From: Acidobacteriota bacterium
GTDB taxonomy: Bacteria > Acidobacteriota > Terriglobia > Terriglobales > Acidobacteriaceae
Assembly (NCBI GenBank): GCA_021792135.1
Contig: JAJYVF010000008.1
Span: 62,001 to 126,000 of the forward strand
Direction of reading: 5' to 3'
DNA: 64,000 bases
This document shows, one piece after another, positions 57,677-64,000 of this stretch (the first letter of the stretch is position 1; every line of letters starts with the position of its first letter). The notes beneath the pieces were generated by a model, which saw only the letters and a program-made list of their open reading frames with translations, had not been told where the DNA came from and did no database searches. A program made the position numbers and the translations under genes.

Positions 57677-59953
57677 TCATTCCTGCGATCGCCGCACCCG
57701 CTCGCACGCAATTGCTGCCTGCCCCAGCGAGATGCCGCCGTCGTTGGGAGGAACTGCACGCTGGAAGAAAACCTCGAAACCCTCCTCCCGAAGCCTGCGG
57801 ACGCACCCCTCCAGCAGCAGAGCATTCTGGAAGCATCCGCCGCTCAGGCAAACCTGGTTCAGTTGCAGGCCGGCCCGCACCCGAAGGCAAACTGCGGCGA
57901 TCACGGCTGCCAGGGTCCGATGAAAGCGCGCCGCAATCCGCCCCGGAGGCTCGCCGCATTCCACCGCTGCGACGATCTGCCGGACCATCGGCCGCAGATC
58001 GACCTCGACCGGGCCCACCCCGGCGAGGGCAAAGTTATCTACCTCATCCGAGCCGGACCACTCCTCGGCGGCCGCCGCTTCCAGCATCATCGCTGCCTGG
58101 CCCTCGAAGGAAACCGTATGCCGCAGACCGATCAGCGAGGCAACGGCATCGAAGAGCCGTCCCGCGGACGAGGTTGGAATCGTATGGACCCGCCGCCGCA
58201 GCATCGTATCCACGACCCGCATGTGCTGCGGCGATGCCGCAGCCGCCCACCGGGCACCGTCAGGGACCGCGCCGTCGAAGGCGTCCAGCAGGTAGCTTCG
58301 CGCCACCCGCCACGGCTCCCGAACGGCCGCGTCGCCACCCGCCAGCAGAACAGGCCGCAGTCGCGCCAGGCGCTCGAAGCCCAGATAGTCCGCTGCCAGG
58401 AATTCGCCGCCCCAGATCGTCCCGTCAGTGCCGAAACCCGTCCCGTCCCAGGCCACGCCGATGACCCGGCCGTCCAGCCCATGCTCGGCCATACAGCTGG
58501 CGACGTGGGCATGGTGGTGCTGCACGCCGATCTGCCGCAGCCCCTTGATCTTCAAGGCGAACTGCGTGCTCAGGTATCCCCGATGCAGGTCGTATGCCAC
58601 GGCCGTCGGCCGGACATGAAAGAGCCGGCTCATTCGCTCCAGGGTCTCCTCGAAAAAGCGCAGCGTCTCGAAATTCTCGAGATCCCCCAGATGCTGGCTC
58701 GGCAGCGCGAAGCCGGCCCGCGTCAGGCACAGGGTGTTCTTCTGCTGCGCGCCGCAGGCCAGCACCTCGGCGTCCCCCCGCCCCAGCCATACCGGCTGCG
58801 GGGAATATCCGCGCGCGCGCCGCAGCAGCATCGTCTCACCGGCGACGATGCGCACCACGGAGTCGTCGACCCGCGTATGAATGCGCCGGTTGTGATGGGC
58901 GAAGACATCGGCGATATCCGCCAGCTGCTCCTCGGCTTCCGCATTCTCGATGACGATGGGCTCTTCGCTGATATTGCCGCTGGTCATGATCAGCGCCGGC
59001 TCCGCGCTCCATCGTTCCCGCAGGATCCGGAAGAGCAGGTCGTGCATGGGCGTGCAGGGAAGCATCACGCCGGTCGCCGGATTCCCGGGCGAAACCGCTT
59101 CGGCCAGGCCTGCCTCCGGCCGGCGCCGCAATAGGACGATGGGCCGCTCGCGGCTCTCCAGCAGCTGCCGCTCCTGATCCGAGACGAAGCACAACGATAC
59201 CGCGGTTTCCGCATTGCCCACCATGATGGCAAACGGCTTCTCGCTGCGCCGCTTGCGCCGCCGCAGTTCCTCGACGGCAGTGGGAAGTCGAGCGTCGCAC
59301 GCCAGCTGATATCCGCCGAGCCCCTTCCAGGCCACGATGCCGCCGCGGCGGAGAATATCCGCGACCCGCTCCAGAATTCGTCGCGACGTCTGCTCGGACA
59401 AATCCGCCGCCTCTCCGCCGGCCAGCAGGAGCCGCGGCCCACACACGGGACAGGCATTGGGCTGTGCATGAAAACGCCGGTTCCCGGGATCGCGGTATTC
59501 CCGTTCGCACGCCTCGCACATGGCGAACTCCGCCATGGTGGTCATGGGCCGGTCATAGGGGACGTCGAGAATAATGCTGTAGCGGGGTCCGCAGTTGGTG
59601 CAGTTGGTGAAGGGATATTCGAAGCGCCGGTTGCCCGGCTCGCATGTCTCGCTGAGGCATGCCTCGCAGACGCAGATGTCCGGCGGCACCAGCGCGAAGG
59701 CCGATCCGCCCCCCTCGCTCTCATGGATGGAAAAAGCTGGTTCCCCCTGAGTGGGAACCTCCGTCCGCGCAATTCCGTCAATGCGAACCAGCGGCGGAGC
59801 CTCCGCGGGAAGCGCGGCGACAAATGCCTCGACCGTATCCGCGTCGCCCTCAATCTCGATGAAGACCCCGCGCGGCGAATTGAGCACGAAGCCGCCCAGT
59901 CCATGCCGCCGCGCCAGGTTGTACACATAGGGGCGAAAGCCAACCCCCTGCAC
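57677..59953 (-). CDS. hypF: Carbamoyltransferase HypF (hydrogenase maturation), N-terminus uncertain
   Basis: HypF uses carbamoyl phosphate and ATP to carbamoylate the HypE C-terminal cysteine, making the CN ligands of [NiFe]-hydrogenase. Domains: acylphosphatase (QGVGFRPYVYNLARRHGLGG), two zinc-finger pairs (CVCEACLSE, CTNCGPRYS, CEACEREY, CPVCGPRLL), a YrdC-like domain (GGIVAWKGLGGYQLACDA) and a Kae1-like domain with HHAHVASCMAEHG. The in-frame start available is GTG 59953, which cuts off the first acylphosphatase strand. Homologous sequence (RLQLQVRGVV) continues upstream in frame without a normal start; removing one base of a five-C run at 60013-60017 joins it to ATG 60032. No other hyp or hydrogenase genes are in view. 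Confidence 0.88.
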   Translation of the reverse strand: MQGVGFRPYVYNLARRHGLGGFVLNSPRGVFIEIEGDADTVEAFVAALPAEAPPLVRIDGIARTEVPTQGEPAFSIHESEGGGSAFALVPPDICVCEACLSETCEPGNRRFEYPFTNCTNCGPRYSIILDVPYDRPMTTMAEFAMCEACEREYRDPGNRRFHAQPNACPVCGPRLLLAGGEAADLSEQTSRRILERVADILRRGGIVAWKGLGGYQLACDARLPTAVEELRRRKRRSEKPFAIMVGNAETAVSLCFVSDQERQLLESRERPIVLLRRRPEAGLAEAVSPGNPATGVMLPCTPMHDLLFRILRERWSAEPALIMTSGNISEEPIVIENAEAEEQLADIADVFAHHNRRIHTRVDDSVVRIVAGETMLLRRARGYSPQPVWLGRGDAEVLACGAQQKNTLCLTRAGFALPSQHLGDLENFETLRFFEETLERMSRLFHVRPTAVAYDLHRGYLSTQFALKIKGLRQIGVQHHHAHVASCMAEHGLDGRVIGVAWDGTGFGTDGTIWGGEFLAADYLGFERLARLRPVLLAGGDAAVREPWRVARSYLLDAFDGAVPDGARWAAAASPQHMRVVDTMLRRRVHTIPTSSAGRLFDAVASLIGLRHTVSFEGQAAMMLEAAAAEEWSGSDEVDNFALAGVGPVEVDLRPMVRQIVAAVECGEPPGRIAARFHRTLAAVIAAVCLRVRAGLQLNQVCLSGGCFQNALLLEGCVRRLREEGFEVFFQRAVPPNDGGISLGQAAIACERVRRSQE

Positions 59954-60162
59954 GACTCCGCGAACCTGCAGCTGAAGACGAGTTGGTTTATCGATCGGAA
60001 TCTGGAGCCCTGCCCCCGCGCCTGCCGTACATTATCGCCCGCGGCCGCGCGGGCACGTGTTGTCGGCGGAGGGATTCGGGGCGGGAGGCGAAAGAAGGCT
60101 GTGCACCGGCCGGAGGAGTGCGTTCGGGGCTGCCGCTCATCGAACCGCAGCCCCGGCTCGAT

Positions 60163-60717
60163 TCAGGCCCGCACGAACTCAAGCTCCAGAGAAATGGAAA
60201 CTTCCTCGCCCACAAGGACCCCGCCGGCCTCAAGGGCCGCATTCCATCCCAGCCCGAAATCCTTGCGATTGATCTTCGTGTTCGCGGTCACACCGATCCG
60301 CGTGTTGCCCCACGGGTCTTTTACGGGCGGGGTTGGGCCCTCCACCACAAACTCCACTTCCTTGGTTACGCCATGGATGGTCAGCGGACCAGCCACGGCA
60401 ATGGTCCCGCCGCTCCTGCGGGTGACGCGAGAAGAGGCAAAGGTCATCTGCGGAAACTTCTCGGCATCGAAGAAGTCGGCGCTCTTCAGGTGAGTGTCGC
60501 GCTGCGGGTCGCGCGTGTCGATGGTGGCGATGTCCACGGTCGCCTCGACGCGCGAACTGGCCGGGTTGCTCTCGTCGTAGACCAGCGAACCGGCCACTCC
60601 GGTGAATTGTCCGCGAACATTGGAGATCATCATGTGCTTGACCCGGAACTCAGCGATCGAGTGCACCGGATCGATTTTCCAGGTGGTTACGGCGGTCGGT
60701 GTAGCAGATGTGCTCAT
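60163..60717 (-). CDS. YceI family protein (cytoplasmic form)
   Basis: A 184-residue lipocalin-like beta-barrel of the YceI family, whose members bind isoprenoid or other long amphipathic ligands. Family features: WKIDPVHSIAEFRVKHMMIS, VRGQFTGVAGSLVYDE, HLKSADFFDAEKFPQMTF, VAGPLTIHGVTKEVEFVV and FGLGWNAALEAGGVLVGEEV. No signal peptide is present (it begins MSTSATPTAVTTW), unlike E. coli YceI. AGAGGAC precedes ATG 60717, against the longer frame from 60831. It lies 70 bases downstream of a marR gene on the same strand and probably forms one operon with it. Confidence 0.92.
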   Translation of the reverse strand: MSTSATPTAVTTWKIDPVHSIAEFRVKHMMISNVRGQFTGVAGSLVYDESNPASSRVEATVDIATIDTRDPQRDTHLKSADFFDAEKFPQMTFASSRVTRRSGGTIAVAGPLTIHGVTKEVEFVVEGPTPPVKDPWGNTRIGVTANTKINRKDFGLGWNAALEAGGVLVGEEVSISLELEFVRA

Positions 60718-60787
60718 GGCGTTTGTCCTCTCGCTGATTGGATTCGCTTTGGGGTTAGTCGTTGCAACAAATAATCCCTGAAAAAGT

Positions 60788-61243
60788 TTACCCGTCTCTC
60801 CGGCACTCCGCCAGCAGCGACGCCAGGGCACGAACGCGCTCCCGGCCGAGGTGTCCGAGCTGGCGCCTGTGGCTCTCCCGTACCGGTTCGTCGAGCCGAT
60901 CGAGAATGGCCAAACCCTCCGCCGTGATGCGCGCCAGCACCATCCGCCGGTCCCGCTCGTGACGGGAGCGCGCGATCAACCTACGCTTTTCCAGCCGGTC
61001 CAGCAGGCGGGTGATGTCCGGATCGCGGCTGATCATGTGTCCGGCAATTTCGCCGCACAGCAGGCCGTCAGGCGCGCCGCGCAGGATCCGCAGAACGTTG
61101 TACTGGGTCAGGGACAGATCCTCGCTCTTCAGGACCTGGGCCGGACCGCGGGAGAGCCGATCGGCGGTGCGCAGCAGATCCACGTACACATCCTCTTCGG
61201 GGCAGGGAACTCGCCGTCGCGGAACCGGTGGGGGACTTTTCAT
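60788..61243 (-). CDS. MarR family transcriptional regulator
   Basis: Up to 151 residues: dimer helix (DVYVDLLRTADRLSRGPAQV), winged helix-turn-helix (LTQYNVLRILRGAPDGLLCG, MISRDPDITRLLDRLEKR) and wing with the DRR motif (RHERDRRMVLARITAEG). Its promoter and a perfect palindrome lie just upstream, so autoregulation is likely, together with the downstream yceI gene. ATG 61243 is only 11 bases from the -10 box, which would make the message nearly leaderless. An internal GTG about 60 bases later, behind GAAGAGG, is an alternative start that still keeps the whole DNA-binding domain. Confidence 0.87.
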   Translation of the reverse strand: MKSPPPVPRRRVPCPEEDVYVDLLRTADRLSRGPAQVLKSEDLSLTQYNVLRILRGAPDGLLCGEIAGHMISRDPDITRLLDRLEKRRLIARSRHERDRRMVLARITAEGLAILDRLDEPVRESHRRQLGHLGRERVRALASLLAECRRDG

Positions 61244-61253
61244 TCCGAGGGCA

Positions 61254-61282
61254 AATATAATCGTTATAACGACTACTGTCAA
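61254..61282 (-). promoter_or_regulatory. Sigma70-type promoter of marR-yceI
   Basis: On the minus strand TTGACA (61277-61282) and TATATT (61254-61259) are separated by exactly 17 bases, close to consensus and the best promoter match noticed in the window. The surrounding DNA is unusually AT-rich. Confidence 0.75.
61261..61272. promoter_or_regulatory. Palindromic operator inside the marR promoter spacer
   Basis: TCGTTATAACGA is a perfect 12-base inverted repeat lying between the -35 and -10 boxes. That is where a MarR dimer would block RNA polymerase. The adjacent marR gene makes autorepression the simplest reading. Confidence 0.65.
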
Positions 61283-61337
61283 AACAAAAGACAGAAGCCC
61301 CTGAAGGCCCGGAACGAAACGGCTCTGGGGACGGGAT

Positions 61338-61697
61338 CTATTGCGCTTCCGCGATGGCCAGCTGATCCCCGGGTTCGATGCCGCACCGTTCGACCTCTCC
61401 CGGTGCAAGCTCGAGCATGCTGTGGATTTTCAGACTGACACTGGTAAGCCGCCACGGCCGGAGATGCCGCCACGTCTTTACGACCCGCAGGTGCTTATCC
61501 ACGGCGACCACGTCGATAGGGAAGAGCATCCCCATCGTATGTACGCCCGAGGAGGGACGGATGAGGATCCCCGATTCGGCATCCAGTCCACGTTTTCCGA
61601 GAAGGCCGAACAACCGCGTCAGGAACGTATCGGCGAGACCGATCCGCGATCCCACGGTGACGGCCTTCTCGGGAATGGTGATGGTGAGCTGCTTCAA
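61338..61697 (-). CDS. DUF192 family protein
   Basis: A 119-residue protein of the DUF192 beta-barrel family, function unknown. Characteristic stretches are ADTFLTRLFGLLGKRGLDAE, GILIRPSSGVHTMGMLFPID and VVAVDKHLRVVKTW. No signal peptide is visible, although many members are exported. The start is a TTG at 61697 behind GAGAGG. It lies downstream of two small membrane peptide genes and the tadB/tadC genes on the same strand; I recall DUF192 genes next to tad loci in other bacteria, which may mean a role in pilus assembly. Confidence 0.85.
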   Translation of the reverse strand: MKQLTITIPEKAVTVGSRIGLADTFLTRLFGLLGKRGLDAESGILIRPSSGVHTMGMLFPIDVVAVDKHLRVVKTWRHLRPWRLTSVSLKIHSMLELAPGEVERCGIEPGDQLAIAEAQ

Positions 61698-61749
61698 AGA
61701 GCACCGCCTCTCGGCTGATATTTCCGGTCGACGAGCATACCGGGGTGGG

Positions 61750-61764
61750 CGAAAGACTCTTTCG
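61750..61764. promoter_or_regulatory. Perfect 15-base palindrome upstream of the DUF192 gene
   Basis: CGAAAGA-C-TCTTTCG is a perfect dyad 53 bases before the DUF192 start. The one-base centre suits a protein-binding site better than a hairpin. Regulator unknown. Confidence 0.35.
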
Positions 61765-61831
61765 GCCCGGCGAATCCTGCAGGGTTTCGTTGCTGGAGCC
61801 GCTGCTCAGGACTTCCGCGCTGATCCGGGAA

Positions 61832-61924
61832 TCAGGCGGTCTTCTTTCTGCGCAGCACGATGACGCCCAGAACAAGTACTGCCAGGGCTCCGGCGACCAC
61901 GCGAACGATCAATGCTCCATCCAT
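61832..61924 (-). CDS. Small membrane peptide, 30 residues (second of a tandem pair)
   Basis: Minus-strand ATG at 61924 with GGAAAGGAG ending eight bases upstream, an ideal ribosome binding site. The peptide is MDGALIVRVV followed by an Ala/Leu/Val-rich helix (LAVLVLGVIVL) and a basic tail RRKKTA. The helix is long enough to cross the membrane, with the positive tail inside. It is 23/30 identical to the peptide at 61997. Family not recognised. Position after tadC suggests a link to the Tad/Flp pilus, but it lacks the Flp pilin motif. Confidence 0.75.
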   Translation of the reverse strand: MDGALIVRVVAGALAVLVLGVIVLRRKKTA

Positions 61925-61996
61925 TGCTTTTGCTCCTTTCCCGGCGTGAGCCGTCAGTCTTGTCCTGGTGGCCGGCTCCTGCCGGCGCCAGCGAAT

Positions 61997-62089
61997 TACG
62001 CAGTCTTCTTCCTGCGCACGATGATGACGCCAAGCACCAGTACGGCCAGCACGCCGGCGACAACACGCACGATCATGGTTGATTCCATA
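61997..62089 (-). CDS. Small membrane peptide, 30 residues (first of a tandem pair)
   Basis: Minus-strand ATG at 62089 preceded by GGAAAGGAG with seven bases of spacing. The peptide begins MESTMIVRVV, continues as a hydrophobic helix (LAVLVLGVIIV) and ends RRKKTA. Both reading frame and ribosome binding site match the neighbour at 61832-61924, so the pair arose by duplication and has been kept under selection for the protein. It lies 68 bases downstream of the tadC stop. Function unknown. Confidence 0.75.
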
Positions 62090-62157
62090 TCGGTTCTCCT
62101 TTCCGGTCCGCCTCCCTCAGGCGGCGAACCCAGAATCCAAAAGCACGCTCCCTCCCC

Positions 62158-63051
62158 TTAGTGCCCGAAGGTCTCGGCCAGCTGAATGATGGCCGGCCCC
62201 AGCAGCACGAGGAAGATGCAGGGGAAAATGAACAACACCAGAGGGAACAGAATCTTGATCTTCGTCTTGGCCGCCGCTTCTTCCGCGTGCTGGCGCCGCC
62301 CCATGCGGATCTCCTCCGAATAGCGGCTCAGTGCGCGGACGATCGGCGTGCCGAAGCGGTCGGTCTGTTGCAGCATCGTCACCAGAGCAACAAATTCAGG
62401 CAGCTGGGTTCTGTCTGCCAGTCCCTGCCACGCGTCCAGCCGCGGCTTGCCCGCCTTTTGCTCGAGGTTGATCTGGGTGAATTCCTCGTTCATTTCCGGA
62501 TAGCTGACGGCCAGTTCCTGCCCTACCCGCAGCATGGCCTGATCCAGGCCCAGCCCGGCTTCCACGCAGATCACCAGCAGGTCGATGGCGTCGGGAATGC
62601 CCTTCTGGATCCGCTTCCTTCTCTTCTTCACCGAACGCGTGAGCCAGATATCCGGCAGCAGATAGCCGAGGCCCGCCAGCGCCAGGCACCAGAAGGCCGT
62701 ATTGCCGGGAATGAAGCTGCCCCCGATGATTCCCGCCAGCGGCCCGATGAAGCGTGCCGTCACGTAGACATCCAGGGCATTGCCCTTCTTCAGTCCTGCG
62801 CTCACGAAGCGCTGCCGCAGCTTCTCGTCTTCCGAGAGCCCAATTCGCGCGCGGAAGGCGCGGGCCGTGGCAAGAAACCTCTCCTTGACCACCTCCTTGC
62901 TGCCGATCCTCCGCTTGTCCGGCCGCTCGCTGCTGACCACCTCCAGGATGCGCCGTTCCTCGCGCGACGGACGCAGAAACCACGGCGCCGCAATCAGCGT
63001 AACCACGCAGCAGACGGTGATCGAGAGAGCGATATAAAAGACAATTTCCAT
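62158..63051 (-). CDS. tadC: TadC-like type II secretion system F family protein
   Basis: A 297-residue inner-membrane protein of the GspF/TadC family that forms part of the Tad (tight adherence, Flp pilus) assembly platform. An N-terminal helix (FYIALSITVCCVVTLIAAPW) precedes a cytoplasmic helical domain with the family motif GIPDAIDLLVICVEAGLGLD, then MLQQTDRFGTPIVRALSRYS, and two C-terminal helices (ILFPLVLFIFPCIFLVLLGP). It starts 10 bases after the tadB stop, so the two are co-transcribed, as is usual for tadB-tadC. Confidence 0.9.
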   Translation of the reverse strand: MEIVFYIALSITVCCVVTLIAAPWFLRPSREERRILEVVSSERPDKRRIGSKEVVKERFLATARAFRARIGLSEDEKLRQRFVSAGLKKGNALDVYVTARFIGPLAGIIGGSFIPGNTAFWCLALAGLGYLLPDIWLTRSVKKRRKRIQKGIPDAIDLLVICVEAGLGLDQAMLRVGQELAVSYPEMNEEFTQINLEQKAGKPRLDAWQGLADRTQLPEFVALVTMLQQTDRFGTPIVRALSRYSEEIRMGRRQHAEEAAAKTKIKILFPLVLFIFPCIFLVLLGPAIIQLAETFGH

Positions 63052-63061
63052 GTGCCTGCCG

Positions 63062-64000
63062 CTAGACCTCGATACTGTTTACAATCCGGTTAATGAAGAA
63101 TGAGCCCAGCGCGATCAGGCCCAGCCCGATGTAAATCAGGACGTGTCCTTTGGGATTCGTGAACAGGACCTTCGAATATCCGGGATCGACGAAGTTGATC
63201 AGCGCCAGCATGATGAGCGGCAGAGCCGACAGAATCCAGCCGGTCATCCTGCCCTGCGCGGTCTGAATCCGGATTTCACCTTTGATGCGCTGCCGTTCCT
63301 TGATGATCAGCACCGTGCGATCGAGGATCTCAACCAGATTGCCACCGGTTTCCCGCTGCACGATGATTGCCGTGGCCAGCACGCGCAGATCCGGGGAAGG
63401 AACCCGGTCCAGCATCTGCATCAGCGCGTCGCGCAGGGGCATTCCGAAGTTCTGCTGCCGGAAGACTTCGCCGAATTCGGAGCAGGCGGGCTCCGGCGCT
63501 CCCTGGGTTATCAGCTCCAGAGCGCTGGCCGTGGAGTGCCCGGCTCGCAGCGCGCGCGCCATCATGTCGATCGCATGCGGAAGAGCATTGTCGAACGCGC
63601 GCACCCGGCGGGAGCGGGACCAGACCACCCGCGCCAGCGGAAGGCAGACCAGCACGGCCGGGGCGGCAACCTCAACCAGAAGCATCGGAAACGTCAGCAG
63701 GCTGCCGAGAAATCCAATGGCCCCCAGCACAACCGACTGCACCAGGATTCCGGAAACCGTAGTCTGGATTCCGGACTGCAGGATGTACCGGCGAAATTTG
63801 CTCACCGACCCGTACTGCTCCAGCAGATGGTCCAGCCAGCCGAAGCGCGCCCTGGCCTGCTTGCGGAGCAGCTGGGAGGCTTCCAGCGCCTGGGCCTCGC
63901 CGGAACTCTGCCGAACCACCGCCGCCAGCCTCTGCTGGATGATTTTGTCAGCGGCGGAGGGGCTCGTCGCTATCGCGACCACTCCAAACGTGAGCAGAAG
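63062..64000 (-). CDS. tadB: TadB-like type II secretion system F family protein (5' end outside window)
   Basis: The partner of TadC in the Tad pilus inner-membrane platform. The visible 312 or so residues include a hydrophobic start (LLLTFGVVAIATSPSAADKI) that continues past base 64000, so the apparent GTG start at 63982 is probably internal. Further on are helices at about 80-120, the T2SSF motif ALPHAIDMMARALRAGHSTA, the segment IIVQRETGGNLVEILDRT, and C-terminal helices (GWILSALPLIMLALINF). The gene orders tadB, tadC, two small peptides and DUF192 all run on the minus strand. Confidence 0.9.
   Translation of the reverse strand, partial: LLLTFGVVAIATSPSAADKIIQQRLAAVVRQSSGEAQALEASQLLRKQARARFGWLDHLLEQYGSVSKFRRYILQSGIQTTVSGILVQSVVLGAIGFLGSLLTFPMLLVEVAAPAVLVCLPLARVVWSRSRRVRAFDNALPHAIDMMARALRAGHSTASALELITQGAPEPACSEFGEVFRQQNFGMPLRDALMQMLDRVPSPDLRVLATAIIVQRETGGNLVEILDRTVLIIKERQRIKGEIRIQTAQGRMTGWILSALPLIMLALINFVDPGYSKVLFTNPKGHVLIYIGLGLIALGSFFINRIVNSIEV

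Noticed and set aside
61832-62089. Flp/TadA-type pilins as identity of the two small peptides
   Set aside because: They are close to tad genes and hydrophobic, but lack the Gly/Glu+5 prepilin cleavage motif and are shorter than Flp pilins.
1-64000. CRISPR arrays, tRNA/rRNA genes, insertion sequences, prophage
   Set aside because: No regularly spaced repeats, cloverleaf-like segments, transposase motifs or phage structural genes were noticed while reading; short tRNA genes cannot be fully excluded by eye.

Overview
The window is GC-rich, densely packed chromosomal DNA from an Acidobacteriota, most likely class Terriglobia (Acidobacteriaceae or a close relative). That placement rests on gene content: two Oar-like TonB-dependent receptors with an N-terminal carboxypeptidase-regulatory domain, two VCBS/FG-GAP proteins with ASPIC/UnbV tails, a TIGR03118 protein, the remains of an ADOP-type (MacB/FtsX-like) permease, many plant-polysaccharide hydrolases, and a hairpin intergenic repeat of a kind I recall from acidobacterial genomes. 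No rRNA, tRNA, CRISPR array, insertion sequence or prophage was seen. Both ends of the window cut genes: a TonB receptor on the left and a TadB-like gene on the right.

Layout. 1-1457: 5' part of a TonB-dependent receptor. 2121-5990: smc. 5996-8350: nhaA flanked by two copies of a hairpin repeat and the tail of a decayed beta-mannosidase gene. 8374-21339: a surface and periplasm region with a GH63-like glycosidase, a TPR protein, a complete TonB-dependent receptor, an FG-GAP/ASPIC protein, a TIGR03118 protein and a PQQ beta-propeller protein. 21667-31178: metabolic genes, namely nicotinate phosphoribosyltransferase, an S9 peptidase, aspartase, an EamA exporter, class I fumarase and a YpdA-type reductase, with remnants of an ADOP permease and probably an outer-membrane barrel protein between them. 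31263-40367: an orphan sensor kinase, then an arabinan/xylan locus (GH3, GH51, GH43, LacI regulator) with a candidate LacI-type operator in front of the GH51 gene. 40934-44191: an aminotransferase and a single-chain transketolase. 44318-48875: a tightly overlapping trans-4-hydroxy-L-proline catabolic operon (epimerase, three-part D-hydroxyproline dehydrogenase, pyrroline-hydroxycarboxylate deaminase). 48969-52437: a two-subunit periplasmic molybdenum hydroxylase behind a long inverted repeat, then a DeoR regulator. 52441-57526: a MarR regulator and an overlapping pair encoding a membrane-anchored five-heme cytochrome/TPR protein and a second FG-GAP/ASPIC protein. 57677-59953: an orphan hypF whose N-terminus looks frameshifted. 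60163-61282: a marR-yceI operon with a well-formed promoter and a palindromic operator. 61338-64000: DUF192, two tandem 30-residue membrane peptides missing from the supplied ORF predictions, tadC and tadB.

Functionally the window fits an aerobic soil heterotroph. Arabinose-containing hemicellulose is cut by GH3/GH51/GH43 enzymes, probably under the adjacent LacI regulator. Hydroxyproline, abundant in plant cell-wall glycoproteins and in collagen, is epimerised, oxidised and deaminated towards 2-oxoglutarate semialdehyde; the final aldehyde dehydrogenase is not in the window. Aspartase and fumarase would send aspartate through fumarate to malate.

The least explained observations are the duplicated 30-residue transmembrane peptides beside the tad genes, the long inverted repeat before the molybdenum hydroxylase, the Met/Gly/Asp repeat insert in the TIGR03118 protein, the acidic insert in the SMC head, the hypF frameshift, and the multiheme-cytochrome/ASPIC pair.
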